In this document: positions 15,430 to 23,553 of the stretch, in pieces
Position numbering within the stretch: position 1 is the stretch's first letter
How the letters are laid out: the number at the start of each line of letters is the position of its first letter
From: Tianweitania sp. UT-5YL-CI-8
GTDB taxonomy: Bacteria; Pseudomonadota; Alphaproteobacteria; Rhizobiales; Rhizobiaceae
Direction: 5' to 3'
Length of the DNA stretch: 64,000 nt
NCBI RefSeq assembly: GCF_030010215.1
Contig: NZ_JASCRR010000014.1
Coordinates: 26,038-90,037 of the forward strand
The notes under the pieces: generated by a model
What the model saw: the letters and a program-made list of their open reading frames with translations, nothing else
Databases searched by the model: none
Told to the model about the DNA's origin: nothing
Position numbers and translations under genes: made by a program

Positions 15430-17238
15430 TCAGGGGAGCGTTTTCGCGATCGACGCCTGAAGGGTACCGGCCGTCACGTCGCCCACGAGACGCGTTCCGC
15501 TCGCTTCAGCGGCATTGCGATTGAAGAAGATCATTGTTGGCGGCCCAACCACAGCAAGGTCGCGCATGAGGTCCTGATTGGACTGATCCAGCGCGGTGAG
15601 ATCGACCTTGATCCGTTGAAAGCCGTCGAGGCCCGCCATCACCTCCGGGTCCGGCAGGACGTCGCGGTCGATCACCTTGCAGGTGACGCACCAGTCCGCC
15701 GTGAAATAGAGCAGCGTCGGGCGACCATCGGCCGAGGCGAGCGCCCGTTCGACGTCCGGCGTCGAGCGAGCCTGCACGAAGGTGACATCGGCAGCAGCGA
15801 CCTGCTGTCCCGCACCGCTCATTCCGAAATGGTCGAGCGGCCGAAATGGATCAGCGCCGCCCGACGCCGCGCCGATCGCAAGGATGACGCCGGTCAGCGA
15901 GAAGGCAAGGCCGGCGGCCTTGCGAAAGCGTGGGCCTGCCGGCGCGTCCGGCGTCAGCCGGTCGGCGACGCCGATGAAGACGGCGGCCGTCAGAAGCAGC
16001 GCCGCCCACAGCGCCATCGTCGCTGGCGGCGGCAGGATGCGGTCAGCCATCCAGATGGCGGCCCCAAGGAACACGAAGCCAAAGGCATATTTAACCTGCA
16101 CCATCCAGGCGCCGGCGCGGGGCAACGCCTGGCTTCCCATCGTGCCGAAGGCGATCAGGGGAATGCCCTGGCCGAGCCCGAGCGCGAACAGCGCGGCAGC
16201 GCCGAGCCATGCGTCGCCAGTCTGGGCAATATAGAGAAGCGCGGCGGCGAGCGGCGCGGTCACGCACGGACCCACGATCAATGCCGAGAGGAAGCCCATG
16301 CCTGCGGCTCCTCCCGCCGAACCGCGTGATCCGGCTTTGACGCCCGCCATGCGGCTGACCCACGCGGAAGGCAGTTGCAACTCGAACAGCCCGAACATGG
16401 AAGTCGCCAGAACGACGAACAGCACCGCAACGGCGCCGACGGCGTAGGGCGATTGCAGCACCATTTGCAGGTTCTGGCCCGACCATGCCGCGACGACGCC
16501 CAGCAGCCCGAAGGCAGCGGCCATGGCGACGACATAGGCCGAGGAAAGCACGAAGCCGCGCCGCGCCGTCAGGGCCTCGCCCTCGCGCGCCAGCGTCGCG
16601 CTCAGGATCGGATACATGGGCAGCACGCAGGGCGTGAAGGCAAGCAGGAGGCCGAAGGCGAGAAAGCTCACGATGACCCAGAGCGCACCGCCGCTGGCAA
16701 GCAGCGAGCCGACCATGCCGCCGTTGAGCGTTTCGTCCGCCAACGTGAAGCCGTCAGTCCCGGCTGCGTCCGTGGGCGTTACCGGTGCCACCATGGCGCC
16801 AAAGCCGACCGCGGCCTCAGAAACCTGCAAACTCGCAGTGTCCAGGGTCACGGTGATCGGCGGGTAGCAGATGGAGTCCTTCTTGCAGCCCTGATAGGTG
16901 ACGGCGACCTGCGCAGGCGCATCGGCGCCCAGCCGTGCGATTGCCTGCCCATAATAGACTTCCGACGGCCCGAAATTGGGATCGGCGGTCTCAACGACGC
17001 CCGGCTCGGTCGCGAGCGCGGCTTTCTCGCTGGTCGCGGCATCCTTCGCTTCGATGTGGTCGCGATAGAGGTAGTATCCGTCCGCGATTTCCCAGCGCAG
17101 CACGACTTCCTCGCCCTGGCCTTGCTCGACAGCGAAGCGGAAAGCCTCCTCGGCTTGCAGAAGGTCGCCTTGCTGCGCCGATACCGACATCGGCCACAGG
17201 ATGAGGAACAGGATTGCGAGCAGGCGGAACATAGTCAT
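15430..17238 (-). CDS. dsbD: Thiol:disulfide interchange protein DsbD
   Basis: 602 residues with the full three-part DsbD plan. A signal peptide (LLAILFLILWPMSVSA) is followed by the periplasmic alpha domain (YQGCKKDSICYPPITVTLDT with its cysteine pair). Eight membrane helices come next, with the two redox cysteines in FTPCVLPMYPILSA and GPCVTAPLAAALLY. A C-terminal gamma thioredoxin domain has LLYFTADWCVTCKVID and the cis-Pro motif VVGPPTMIFF. It carries electrons from cytoplasmic thioredoxin to periplasmic acceptors, here probably the TlpA-like protein downstream and the DsbA-like protein upstream. Starts MTMFRLL or MFRLL are both possible. Confidence 0.94.
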   Translation of the reverse strand: MTMFRLLAILFLILWPMSVSAQQGDLLQAEEAFRFAVEQGQGEEVVLRWEIADGYYLYRDHIEAKDAATSEKAALATEPGVVETADPNFGPSEVYYGQAIARLGADAPAQVAVTYQGCKKDSICYPPITVTLDTASLQVSEAAVGFGAMVAPVTPTDAAGTDGFTLADETLNGGMVGSLLASGGALWVIVSFLAFGLLLAFTPCVLPMYPILSATLAREGEALTARRGFVLSSAYVVAMAAAFGLLGVVAAWSGQNLQMVLQSPYAVGAVAVLFVVLATSMFGLFELQLPSAWVSRMAGVKAGSRGSAGGAAGMGFLSALIVGPCVTAPLAAALLYIAQTGDAWLGAAALFALGLGQGIPLIAFGTMGSQALPRAGAWMVQVKYAFGFVFLGAAIWMADRILPPPATMALWAALLLTAAVFIGVADRLTPDAPAGPRFRKAAGLAFSLTGVILAIGAASGGADPFRPLDHFGMSGAGQQVAAADVTFVQARSTPDVERALASADGRPTLLYFTADWCVTCKVIDRDVLPDPEVMAGLDGFQRIKVDLTALDQSNQDLMRDLAVVGPPTMIFFNRNAAEASGTRLVGDVTAGTLQASIAKTLP

Positions 17239-17286
17239 GCGGGGCCACGAGATCGTTCGGGTTGGCGTTCGCTAAATGAGAGGAGG

Positions 17287-17970
17287 TCAGGAGGCTTCCC
17301 GTGCATCCTTGACGACCTGCCGGAAACCGGCCTCGTCAAGCGCCGAAGCGACGAGGAACTGGCCGATCAGGAAGACAGGTGTGCCGCGCAAGCCCAATCC
17401 CTCCGCCTGCGCATTGTTTCGCTTGAGCAAGGTGGTGATCTCGGCATCGTGCCGGTTTGCGTCGGCCTCCAGCTTCGGCATTTCAAACCCGGCCCCCTCC
17501 AGGGCCTGCCGCATCCGGTCTTCCGGCACACGCAAGCCGTCGATGCCCATCAACGCGCGATAGGCCTTCTCGTAATTACCCTGATGTTTCGCGGCGAGGG
17601 CCAGCTTCGCGCCATAAACGGAGGTGGGGGCGAGGATCGGCCAATCCTTGTAGACATGGCGGATATTTCCGTCCGAGGCCAACACGGTGTCCAGTGGCTG
17701 GACCGTCCGTTTACAGAAAGGACAGTTGTAGTCGAAGAACGAAACGATCGTCACGTCGCCCTTGGGATTGCCGCCGACCGGAGCGTCCGGGTCGTTCAGG
17801 ATCATTTCGACCGAGAGATCGTCGGCAGCGCGAACGCGCGTCACAAGACCGGCGGCGGCGAGGGCCGCCAGACCGGATACGACGGTTCTCCGGCCCACTA
17901 TGGCCGGAGACGAAATACGTCTGTCGGTGGAGGGAGAATCCATAGATATGCGATCGCGCCAGCCGTGCAT
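17287..17970 (-). CDS. DsbA/ScsC-type periplasmic thiol oxidoreductase
   Basis: 227 residues. An N-terminal twin-arginine-like export signal (GRRTVVSGLAALAAAGLVTR) is followed by a DsbA-fold domain with active site CPFC (VSFFDYNCPFCKRTVQPLD), a helical insert and the cis-Pro region LRGTPVFLIGQFLVA. Members of this group oxidise, isomerise or relay electrons; with an adjacent dsbD a reduced, isomerase- or copper-stress-type (ScsC-like) role is plausible. It is first in the dsbA-dsbD-tlpA operon. The ~105-bp divergent region with the thioredoxin gene at 18076 contains a CTTAAG direct-repeat box. Confidence 0.9.
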   Translation of the reverse strand: MHGWRDRISMDSPSTDRRISSPAIVGRRTVVSGLAALAAAGLVTRVRAADDLSVEMILNDPDAPVGGNPKGDVTIVSFFDYNCPFCKRTVQPLDTVLASDGNIRHVYKDWPILAPTSVYGAKLALAAKHQGNYEKAYRALMGIDGLRVPEDRMRQALEGAGFEMPKLEADANRHDAEITTLLKRNNAQAEGLGLRGTPVFLIGQFLVASALDEAGFRQVVKDAREAS

Positions 17971-18015
17971 GACGAAGCTCCAATTGATCCGATTTCGGCG
18001 ACCTCGCCCCTGGAC

Positions 18016-18032
18016 CTTAAGGCTGCCTTAAG
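18016..18032. promoter_or_regulatory. CTTAAG-N5-CTTAAG box between dsbA-like and thioredoxin genes
   Basis: Two perfect CTTAAG hexamers with a 5-bp spacer (11-bp period) lie 43 bp upstream of the thioredoxin gene and 45 bp upstream of the divergent dsbA-like gene. The identical arrangement recurs at 19944-19960 and 26787-26803. Direct repeats of this kind are the binding sites of PmrA/QseB-type response regulators, and one such regulator is encoded at 26084-26746. Confidence 0.6.
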
Positions 18033-18075
18033 GCGGTCGCGGCCGCTGGGCGCTTCAAATGGAAGGACGGTGACG

Positions 18076-18576
18076 ATGCTTTCAGGAATCGACCAAACTG
18101 CCCGCGTCCTCGCGGGGAATGCGACACAGAGGCTCTCCCGCAGGACCCTGCTCGTTGGCCTTCTTGCCGCGACGGCCGCCTCATGGTCTCCGCGTCCGGC
18201 GGCCGCTGGATCTTGGGTCGCAGTCACAAATCTGCGAACTTATCGCGAGGCGCTCGGCATGCTCACCCCGCGCTTCCGGCATGCACTGATTGACGTCCGG
18301 GCGGACTGGTGCGCGCCCTGCCTGCGGATGGAACGCGAGGTATTCCCGCATCCGGCGGTGAGGCGGATGCTGGAAGATGTCGCGCTGATAAAGGTGGATG
18401 TCACGGCGATGGACAATGAAAACCGGGAACTCCTGGGCCATCTACGCGCCGACGGTCCTCCCACCTTGTTCGTCGTCGATACGGCAAGCGGTGCCGAATA
18501 TGCGCGAACCCGTTCGGTCGGATCGCTCAAGCGGCGAGAGCTGATGCGTCGCCTGCGACCTTTCGTAGACTCATGA
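18076..18576 (+). CDS. Periplasmic thioredoxin-fold protein (DsbD gamma-like), Tat-type signal
   Basis: 166 residues from the ATG at 18076. A twin-arginine-type signal (LSRRTLLVGLLAATAASWSP, cleavage near AAAGS) precedes a thioredoxin domain with IDVRADWCAPCLRMEREVF (active site CAPC), VALIKVDVTAMDNENRELL and the cis-Pro motif ADGPPTLFVVD. The domain resembles the C-terminal domain of DsbD. It is divergent from the dsb operon and shares its CTTAAG box, so both sides are probably induced together. Partner unknown. Confidence 0.85.
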   Translation: MLSGIDQTARVLAGNATQRLSRRTLLVGLLAATAASWSPRPAAAGSWVAVTNLRTYREALGMLTPRFRHALIDVRADWCAPCLRMEREVFPHPAVRRMLEDVALIKVDVTAMDNENRELLGHLRADGPPTLFVVDTASGAEYARTRSVGSLKRRELMRRLRPFVDS

Positions 18577-18705
18577 AGCGGCTGATGGCAGGGCGACTGG
18601 CGTCAGGCGCGATTTCAGACCGGATCAGCCGCGTTTGCATGCGAACGCGAAGGCATCTCAACATCATCCATGGCCTGCATGCCTTCGCAGCTCTTGAACT
18701 GCCGA

Positions 18706-18730
18706 GGAACATCCTGAGCGTATTGGCGTT
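18706..18730 (+). promoter_or_regulatory. EcfG-type general stress promoter (GGAAC-N16-CGTT)
   Basis: GGAAC at 18706-18710 is followed by exactly 16 bases and CGTT at 18727-18730. This is a full match to the alphaproteobacterial EcfG consensus, 30 bp before the ATG of the DUF2243 gene. It is the second such site in the window. Confidence 0.65.
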
Positions 18731-18760
18731 AGGCCCCGGAATATTCGACTGAATCTTCAT

Positions 18761-19573
18761 ATGGCCGAGACCGGGCGAGAGCCGTTCCATTTCTCAAAAA
18801 CCTATACCTGGGCGGGATACGCGCTCGGCTTCTCCATCGGAGGATTTTTCGACGGCATCCTCCTGCACCAGATCCTGCAATGGCATCACCTGCTGTCCGG
18901 CCTGGAGGGCGGTCGGTTCGACGATCTTCGCTTCCAGATCGTAGCCGATGGGTTCTTTCATCTTTTCATGTATGTGATCGGTGCTACAGGCCTTTGGCTG
19001 CTCTGGCGGTCACGTACAGAATTCGGCCTGCCGAGGGCAGACCGTTTCATGGCGGCGAACGCCCTCATTGGCTTCGGTGTCTGGCATGTCACCGACGGGA
19101 TCGTTTCGCACTGGGTCTTGCGTCTCCATTGGATAAAGATGGATTCTGATGTTCCGTTGTTGTGGGACATGGCGTGGTTCCTGGTCTTTGGCGTTGCGTT
19201 CATAATTTCGGGGTGGATGCTCCGGCGGAATGGCCCGGGATCGGGAACGTCTTCCAAGGTAACGCCGGCTGCAGCGGCATTTCTCACCTTCGCAATGGGA
19301 GCGGCATCGCTGTTTCCAGTTGGTCAGACGAACGGCACTACGACGATCGTCGTATTCACGCCCGGGACCTCACCTGCCCAGGCCATGGCAACGGTAACCG
19401 GTGTGGGCGGACGGCTGATCTGGACGGATAAGCACGATGCCGTCTGGGGCATCGACCTGCCCGAGAACGCCGACAGATGGTCGCTTTACAGCGGCGGAGC
19501 CATGCTGGTGAGTAATACGCTACTTCCCGCAGGATGCCTCGATTGGTTCAAGGCGCCGGGCCGGGGGGCATGA
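18761..19573 (+). CDS. DUF2243 domain-containing membrane protein
   Basis: 270 residues. The N-terminal ~150 residues carry the DUF2243 signature (GFFDGILLHQILQWHHLLSG) and further conserved histidines (FHLFMYVIGATGLWLLW, GVWHVTDGIVSHWVLRLHWI) within four helices, suggesting a metal- or haem-binding membrane protein. The C-terminal ~100 residues form an extracytoplasmic extension (TTIVVFTPGTSPAQAMATVT, MLVSNTLLPAGCLDW) that is less familiar. It is expressed from a consensus EcfG promoter. Function unknown; DUF2243 genes are often near cytochrome oxidase genes, and a bd oxidase is encoded 1.2 kb downstream. Confidence 0.85.
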   Translation: MAETGREPFHFSKTYTWAGYALGFSIGGFFDGILLHQILQWHHLLSGLEGGRFDDLRFQIVADGFFHLFMYVIGATGLWLLWRSRTEFGLPRADRFMAANALIGFGVWHVTDGIVSHWVLRLHWIKMDSDVPLLWDMAWFLVFGVAFIISGWMLRRNGPGSGTSSKVTPAAAAFLTFAMGAASLFPVGQTNGTTTIVVFTPGTSPAQAMATVTGVGGRLIWTDKHDAVWGIDLPENADRWSLYSGGAMLVSNTLLPAGCLDWFKAPGRGA

Positions 19574-20009
19574 GCCGTTAGTGGGGGGCGGACCACTTTG
19601 TTTGGCGATAAGAGCTCGGTCAACGCCCATCGGAATCCGGGATGGACCGAGCTGCGATGGTCCTTTCCTTCTATCACTGTGGAGCGCGGTTCGGGAGCAG
19701 GATATGGGTGCCGAGCAGCCCGCCATCGGCCAGAATGAGCAGATGGCTCTTGCGCGGATTGTCCGCATAGCCACAGGGAAGGCATCGGGTAGCGGCACGG
19801 TTACGGGATCGAGGTCGGAGCATGCTGCATTGCGCTGACGGGTACCGCAGCGATCGATCGGTGAGGTTCTGGCCACTGCTTCGGCGATGCGGCCTCAACC
19901 ACATTCTGGCAGCACTCTGAGTGGCGGTGACAGAACCGTTCGCCTTAAGGTGGGCTTAAGGTTGGTCCTGCGTCCTGCGAAATTCAACGGACAATACTAG
20001 GACATTGTT
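19574..20009. other. 436-bp intergenic region upstream of an L,D-transpeptidase gene
   Basis: Several short open frames exist on both strands (for example 19581-19838 plus, 19520-19876 minus), but none has recognisable similarity or a convincing start site. The right end holds the CTTAAG box at 19944-19960 and the promoter of the following gene. Confidence 0.4.
19944..19960. promoter_or_regulatory. CTTAAG-N5-CTTAAG box upstream of an L,D-transpeptidase gene
   Basis: Two perfect CTTAAG hexamers spaced by GTGGG, 49 bp before the start of the gene at 20010. Same spacing as the boxes at 18016 and 26787. Confidence 0.6.
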
Positions 20010-20729
20010 TTGAATTCGCAGAGCTGGCCTTCAAGCGCGATCGCGCGGCGCACGTTTCTTGTTGGGGCTGGGGCCTTCGCCCTGGCTGGCTGCACATCCA
20101 CGGTGAGACAATTGCCGGAGCTTGTGCAGGTGGAAACCCCACGCTTGACGACGCCTCCCATGTATTACGCCATGCCCCACGAGCAGTTTCCGATCCCGGA
20201 AGTTGATGTTTCGAAGGTCGATCCGAAGTGGTGGCGAACGGAGGTGGACTATCCGACCGATGAGAAGGTTGGAACGGTGCTTGTCGATACGCCCAACCGA
20301 TATCTCTATCATATTCAGCCCTACGGCCGAGCGACCCGATACGGCGTCGGCGTTGGCAGAGATGGCTTTTCCTGGGCCGGTCGAGGCCGCCATATCGCCT
20401 ACAAACGGGAATGGCCGCGATGGAACCCGCCCGACGAGATGGTCGCGCGTCAGCCGGAGCTCAAACCGATCAGCATCGCGAATGGCGGCATGGACCCAGG
20501 GTTGAAAAATCCTCTGGGCGCACGAGCGCTCTACATTCACGAGGGCAATCGGGACACGATCTATCGGATTCACGGCAGTCCGGAGTCCTGGACCATCGGC
20601 CAGGCCGTGTCGTCCGGATGTATCCGCATGATCAATCAGGACGTCATTCACCTCCACGACAACGTGCGAGAGGGGAGTCCGCTTGTCGTCATTGCCGATC
20701 CGGCCATGAGCCATCTCATGGTCGGATGA
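20010..20729 (+). CDS. L,D-transpeptidase (YkuD domain) lipoprotein
   Basis: 239 residues from a TTG start at 20010 with AGGA eight bases upstream. An N-terminal twin-arginine and lipobox-like signal (RRTFLVGAGAFALAGC) is followed by a YkuD catalytic domain. Its motif is present: IYRIHGSPESW with the conserved His, and SSGCIRMINQDVI with the catalytic Cys in SxGCIRM. Such enzymes make 3-3 peptidoglycan cross-links or attach proteins to peptidoglycan in the periplasm. The preceding CTTAAG box suggests control by the two-component system at 24741-26746. It is a close relative of the truncated gene at 30771. Confidence 0.92.
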   Translation: MNSQSWPSSAIARRTFLVGAGAFALAGCTSTVRQLPELVQVETPRLTTPPMYYAMPHEQFPIPEVDVSKVDPKWWRTEVDYPTDEKVGTVLVDTPNRYLYHIQPYGRATRYGVGVGRDGFSWAGRGRHIAYKREWPRWNPPDEMVARQPELKPISIANGGMDPGLKNPLGARALYIHEGNRDTIYRIHGSPESWTIGQAVSSGCIRMINQDVIHLHDNVREGSPLVVIADPAMSHLMVG

Positions 20730-20825
20730 ACGTCTGCGGAACAGGCTTGGGATAGCTCTTATCTCTGTTAGTATTGCAGCGTACAGACAGAGGGCTAAGT
20801 CCGGTCAAAGGCTTTGGAGGCAGAC

Positions 20826-22256
20826 ATGCTCGATGGTTTCGACGCGCTTTTGCTGGCACGCATCCAGTTTGCCTTCACCGTCTCGTTCCACTTCATTTTC
20901 CCGGCACTCACCATCGGGCTGGCGAGCTATCTGGCGGTCCTGGAAGGCCTGTGGCTTTGGACGGGGCGCTCCGTCTACCTCGATCTGTTCCGCTACTGGA
21001 TCAAGATCTTTGCGCTGACCTTCGCGATGGGCGTTGTTTCCGGGATCGTGCTCTCATACCAGTTCGGGACGAACTGGGCGGTCTTCTCCGACCGGGCCGG
21101 CCCGATCGTCGGGCCGCTGATGGCCTATGAAGTCCTGACCGCCTTTTTTCTCGAAGCGGGTTTTCTCGGAATCATGCTCTTCGGCATGAGTCGGGTCGGC
21201 AAGGGATTGCACTTTTTCGCGACCCTGGCGGTCGCCTTCGGCACGCTCCTCTCGTCATTCTGGATCATCGCCGCGAACTCGTGGATGCAGACTCCCGTCG
21301 GTTACTCGGTGAACGAGGTTGGCCAGTTCATCCCCGAGGACTGGTGGCAGATCATCTTCAGCCCATCCTTTCCCTATCGCCTCGTCCACACCGTGCTGGG
21401 AGCATATCTCACTACCTCGCTGGTGGTTGGCGCCGTCGGGGCATGGCACTTGCTGCGGGACCGCTCCACCCAAGGCGCGCGGGTCATGTTCTCGATGGCG
21501 ATGGGGATGCTGGTGATCGCTGCTCCCATTCAGGCGGTGGTCGGCGATTTCCACGGTCTCAACACCCAGGAGCATCAGCCCGTCAAGATACTGGCCATCG
21601 AGGGGCATTTCGAGAGCCATCCGGAAGGGGCTCCACTCTACCTGTTCGGCATCCCGGATCAGGAAGCGGGCAAGCTGCGCTATCCGGTAGGGATACCGAA
21701 GCTAGGCTCGTTGATCCTGCACCACAGCCTGGATGCTCCGGTCGAGGGACTGGAGACGGTGCCCCGCGAGGAATGGCCGCCTGTCCCGATCATCTTCTGG
21801 TCGTTCCGCATCATGGTCGGGCTGGGCTTCCTGATGATCGGCCTCGGCGCATTTGCCCTGTTGGCCAGAATGCGCGGCAGGCTCTACGACTGGAGCGCCC
21901 TGCATCGGGCGGCAGTCGTGATGGGTCCCGCCGGTTTTGTAGCGGTGTTGGCGGGATGGGTGACGACCGAAGTCGGCCGTCAGCCCTACACGGTCTACGG
22001 GCTGATGAGGACGGACGACTCGGTTTCGCCGCTTGACGCTCCGGCCGTGGCATCCTCGCTGATAGCCTTCGTGATCGTCTACTTCGCGGTGTTCTCGGTG
22101 GGAACCTGGTACATCCTGCGGCTGATGAAAAGCCCGCCGCACTTCAAGGAGCCAGGGCTCGAGGCAGGATCGGCTCCAATCCGCACCGCAGGCATCACCC
22201 CGGCGCCTGCGGTCGATCCGGATCGTGCGCTCGGTAACGACGCGAAGGGAGACTGA
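20826..22256 (+). CDS. cydA: Cytochrome bd-type quinol oxidase subunit I (CIO type)
   Basis: 476 residues from the ATG at 20826 (MLDGFDALLLARIQFAFTVS), with GGAGG five bases upstream. FAFTVSFHFIFPALTIG holds the conserved haem-ligand histidine; VGRQPYTVYGLMRTDD is the GRQPW-type motif. The short Q-loop and overall length fit the cyanide-insensitive (CioA) subgroup common in alpha- and gammaproteobacteria. It oxidises quinol and reduces oxygen in the cytoplasmic membrane with CydB, encoded 2 bp downstream. Confidence 0.95.
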   Translation: MLDGFDALLLARIQFAFTVSFHFIFPALTIGLASYLAVLEGLWLWTGRSVYLDLFRYWIKIFALTFAMGVVSGIVLSYQFGTNWAVFSDRAGPIVGPLMAYEVLTAFFLEAGFLGIMLFGMSRVGKGLHFFATLAVAFGTLLSSFWIIAANSWMQTPVGYSVNEVGQFIPEDWWQIIFSPSFPYRLVHTVLGAYLTTSLVVGAVGAWHLLRDRSTQGARVMFSMAMGMLVIAAPIQAVVGDFHGLNTQEHQPVKILAIEGHFESHPEGAPLYLFGIPDQEAGKLRYPVGIPKLGSLILHHSLDAPVEGLETVPREEWPPVPIIFWSFRIMVGLGFLMIGLGAFALLARMRGRLYDWSALHRAAVVMGPAGFVAVLAGWVTTEVGRQPYTVYGLMRTDDSVSPLDAPAVASSLIAFVIVYFAVFSVGTWYILRLMKSPPHFKEPGLEAGSAPIRTAGITPAPAVDPDRALGNDAKGD

Positions 22257-22258
22257 CC

Positions 22259-23254
22259 ATGGATCTGCCGACTCTCTGGGCGTTCATCCTCGCCTTCGCT
22301 GTGTTCGCCTACGTCGTGCTGGACGGTTTCGACCTCGGTATCGGCATTCTTTTCCCTGTCCTGGACCGGGGCTCCGAACGTGACCAGGCCATGAACTCGG
22401 TCGCGCCCGTTTGGGACGGCAACGAGACGTGGCTCGTCATGGGTGGCGGCGGGTTGCTCGCCGCCTTTCCGCTTGCCTATGCGATCGTTATGCCCGCCGT
22501 CTACGCGCCCATCATCGCCATGCTGCTCGCGCTGGTGTTCAGGGGCGTGGCCTTCGAATTCCGTTGGCGCGACCCCCGCCATCAATGGTTCTGGGATATC
22601 TCCTTCGCTGGCGGGTCCCTTCTGGCGGCCTTCGCCCAGGGCGTCATTCTAGGAGCGTTGCTGCAAGGCATCGTCGTCGAAGGCCGCCAGTATGCGGGCG
22701 GATGGTGGGATTGGCTTTCGCCGTTCAGCCTGCTGACGGGTCTCAGCGTCGTCATCGGCTACGCCCTGCTCGGATCCACCTGGCTGATCATGAAGACCGA
22801 CGGAACCTTGCAAGGACGAGCCTACAACTACGCACGCCTCGCGGGGGCAGGTACGCTGGCCTGCATCGCCGCCGTCAGCCTCGTTACCCCCTTCCTGGAG
22901 GGAGAGTACTACGAGCGCTGGTTCGCCTGGCCGAACGTACTGTTCACCGCGCAAGTGCCCCTTCTGGTGATTATCGTCGCTGCCGCCTTTGCCGTAAGCC
23001 TGCGGCGGCGGCACGAACACCTGCCTTTCCTGCTATCGCTGACCCTGTTCCTGGTCACCATGGCAGGACTTGGCGTGAGCATCTTTCCCGACATCGTGCC
23101 TGGCGCGGTCGGCATCCACGAAGCGGCGGCGCCCGAATCCAGCCTGATCTTCATGCTGGTCGGCGCAAGCGTGCTCATTCCCGTGATCCTGACATATACG
23201 GCGTATTCCTACTGGATCTTCCGGGGCAAGGTCGGCCACGAGGGTTATCACTGA
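22259..23254 (+). CDS. cydB: Cytochrome bd-type quinol oxidase subunit II
   Basis: 331 residues with about eight membrane helices. The N-terminus is a classic CydB start (LWAFILAFAVFAYVVLDGFD, LGIGILFPVLD), followed by NSVAPVWDGNETWLVMGGGG. It ends with TYTAYSYWIFRGKVGHEGYH. It forms the heterodimer with CydA. The stop codon overlaps the ATG of the 38-residue subunit gene that follows (TGATG), so the three genes are translationally coupled. Confidence 0.95.
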   Translation: MDLPTLWAFILAFAVFAYVVLDGFDLGIGILFPVLDRGSERDQAMNSVAPVWDGNETWLVMGGGGLLAAFPLAYAIVMPAVYAPIIAMLLALVFRGVAFEFRWRDPRHQWFWDISFAGGSLLAAFAQGVILGALLQGIVVEGRQYAGGWWDWLSPFSLLTGLSVVIGYALLGSTWLIMKTDGTLQGRAYNYARLAGAGTLACIAAVSLVTPFLEGEYYERWFAWPNVLFTAQVPLLVIIVAAAFAVSLRRRHEHLPFLLSLTLFLVTMAGLGVSIFPDIVPGAVGIHEAAAPESSLIFMLVGASVLIPVILTYTAYSYWIFRGKVGHEGYH

Positions 23255-23370
23255 TGGAAAGGCAGCCCGGTCCACTGTGGTTGCGGCTGGCGTGGTTTGT
23301 CGCACTTTGGGCAGGCGGGGTGCTTACCGTCGCCGCCGTCGGCTACGGCATACGGGTTTGGCTGATATAG
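23254..23370 (+). CDS. DUF2474 small membrane protein (CydX-like bd oxidase subunit)
   Basis: 38 residues, MERQPGPLWLRLAWFVALWA followed by GGVLTVAAVGYGIRVWLI: one membrane helix with a basic N-terminus and a tryptophan-rich start. This is the DUF2474 pattern found directly downstream of cioAB-type oxidases, the functional counterpart of CydX in E. coli, which stabilises the haem site. The ATG overlaps the cydB stop. Confidence 0.85.
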   Translation: MERQPGPLWLRLAWFVALWAGGVLTVAAVGYGIRVWLI

Positions 23371-23553
23371 CCTTTCCCGTTACGGAATCAGGCGCCTTTG
23401 TAGTGTTGACTTCAAGTAAGGCTGTACGGATCCGGCCCAGTCTTGGCCCACGACGAAGGTAGGTTTCAGAGACAGACGGGTACAAACTCAACGGCGACAA
23501 TAAGTCCATAGCTGCCGGACCGAACGATGCCAGAGGACCTCTCACCGTGAACG

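Noticed and set aside
15208..18075. Very long plus-strand frames antisense to tlpA-dsbD-dsbA
   Set aside because: They are shadows of well-supported minus-strand genes with signal peptides and active-site motifs; their translations are Arg/Ala/Asp-rich and match no family.
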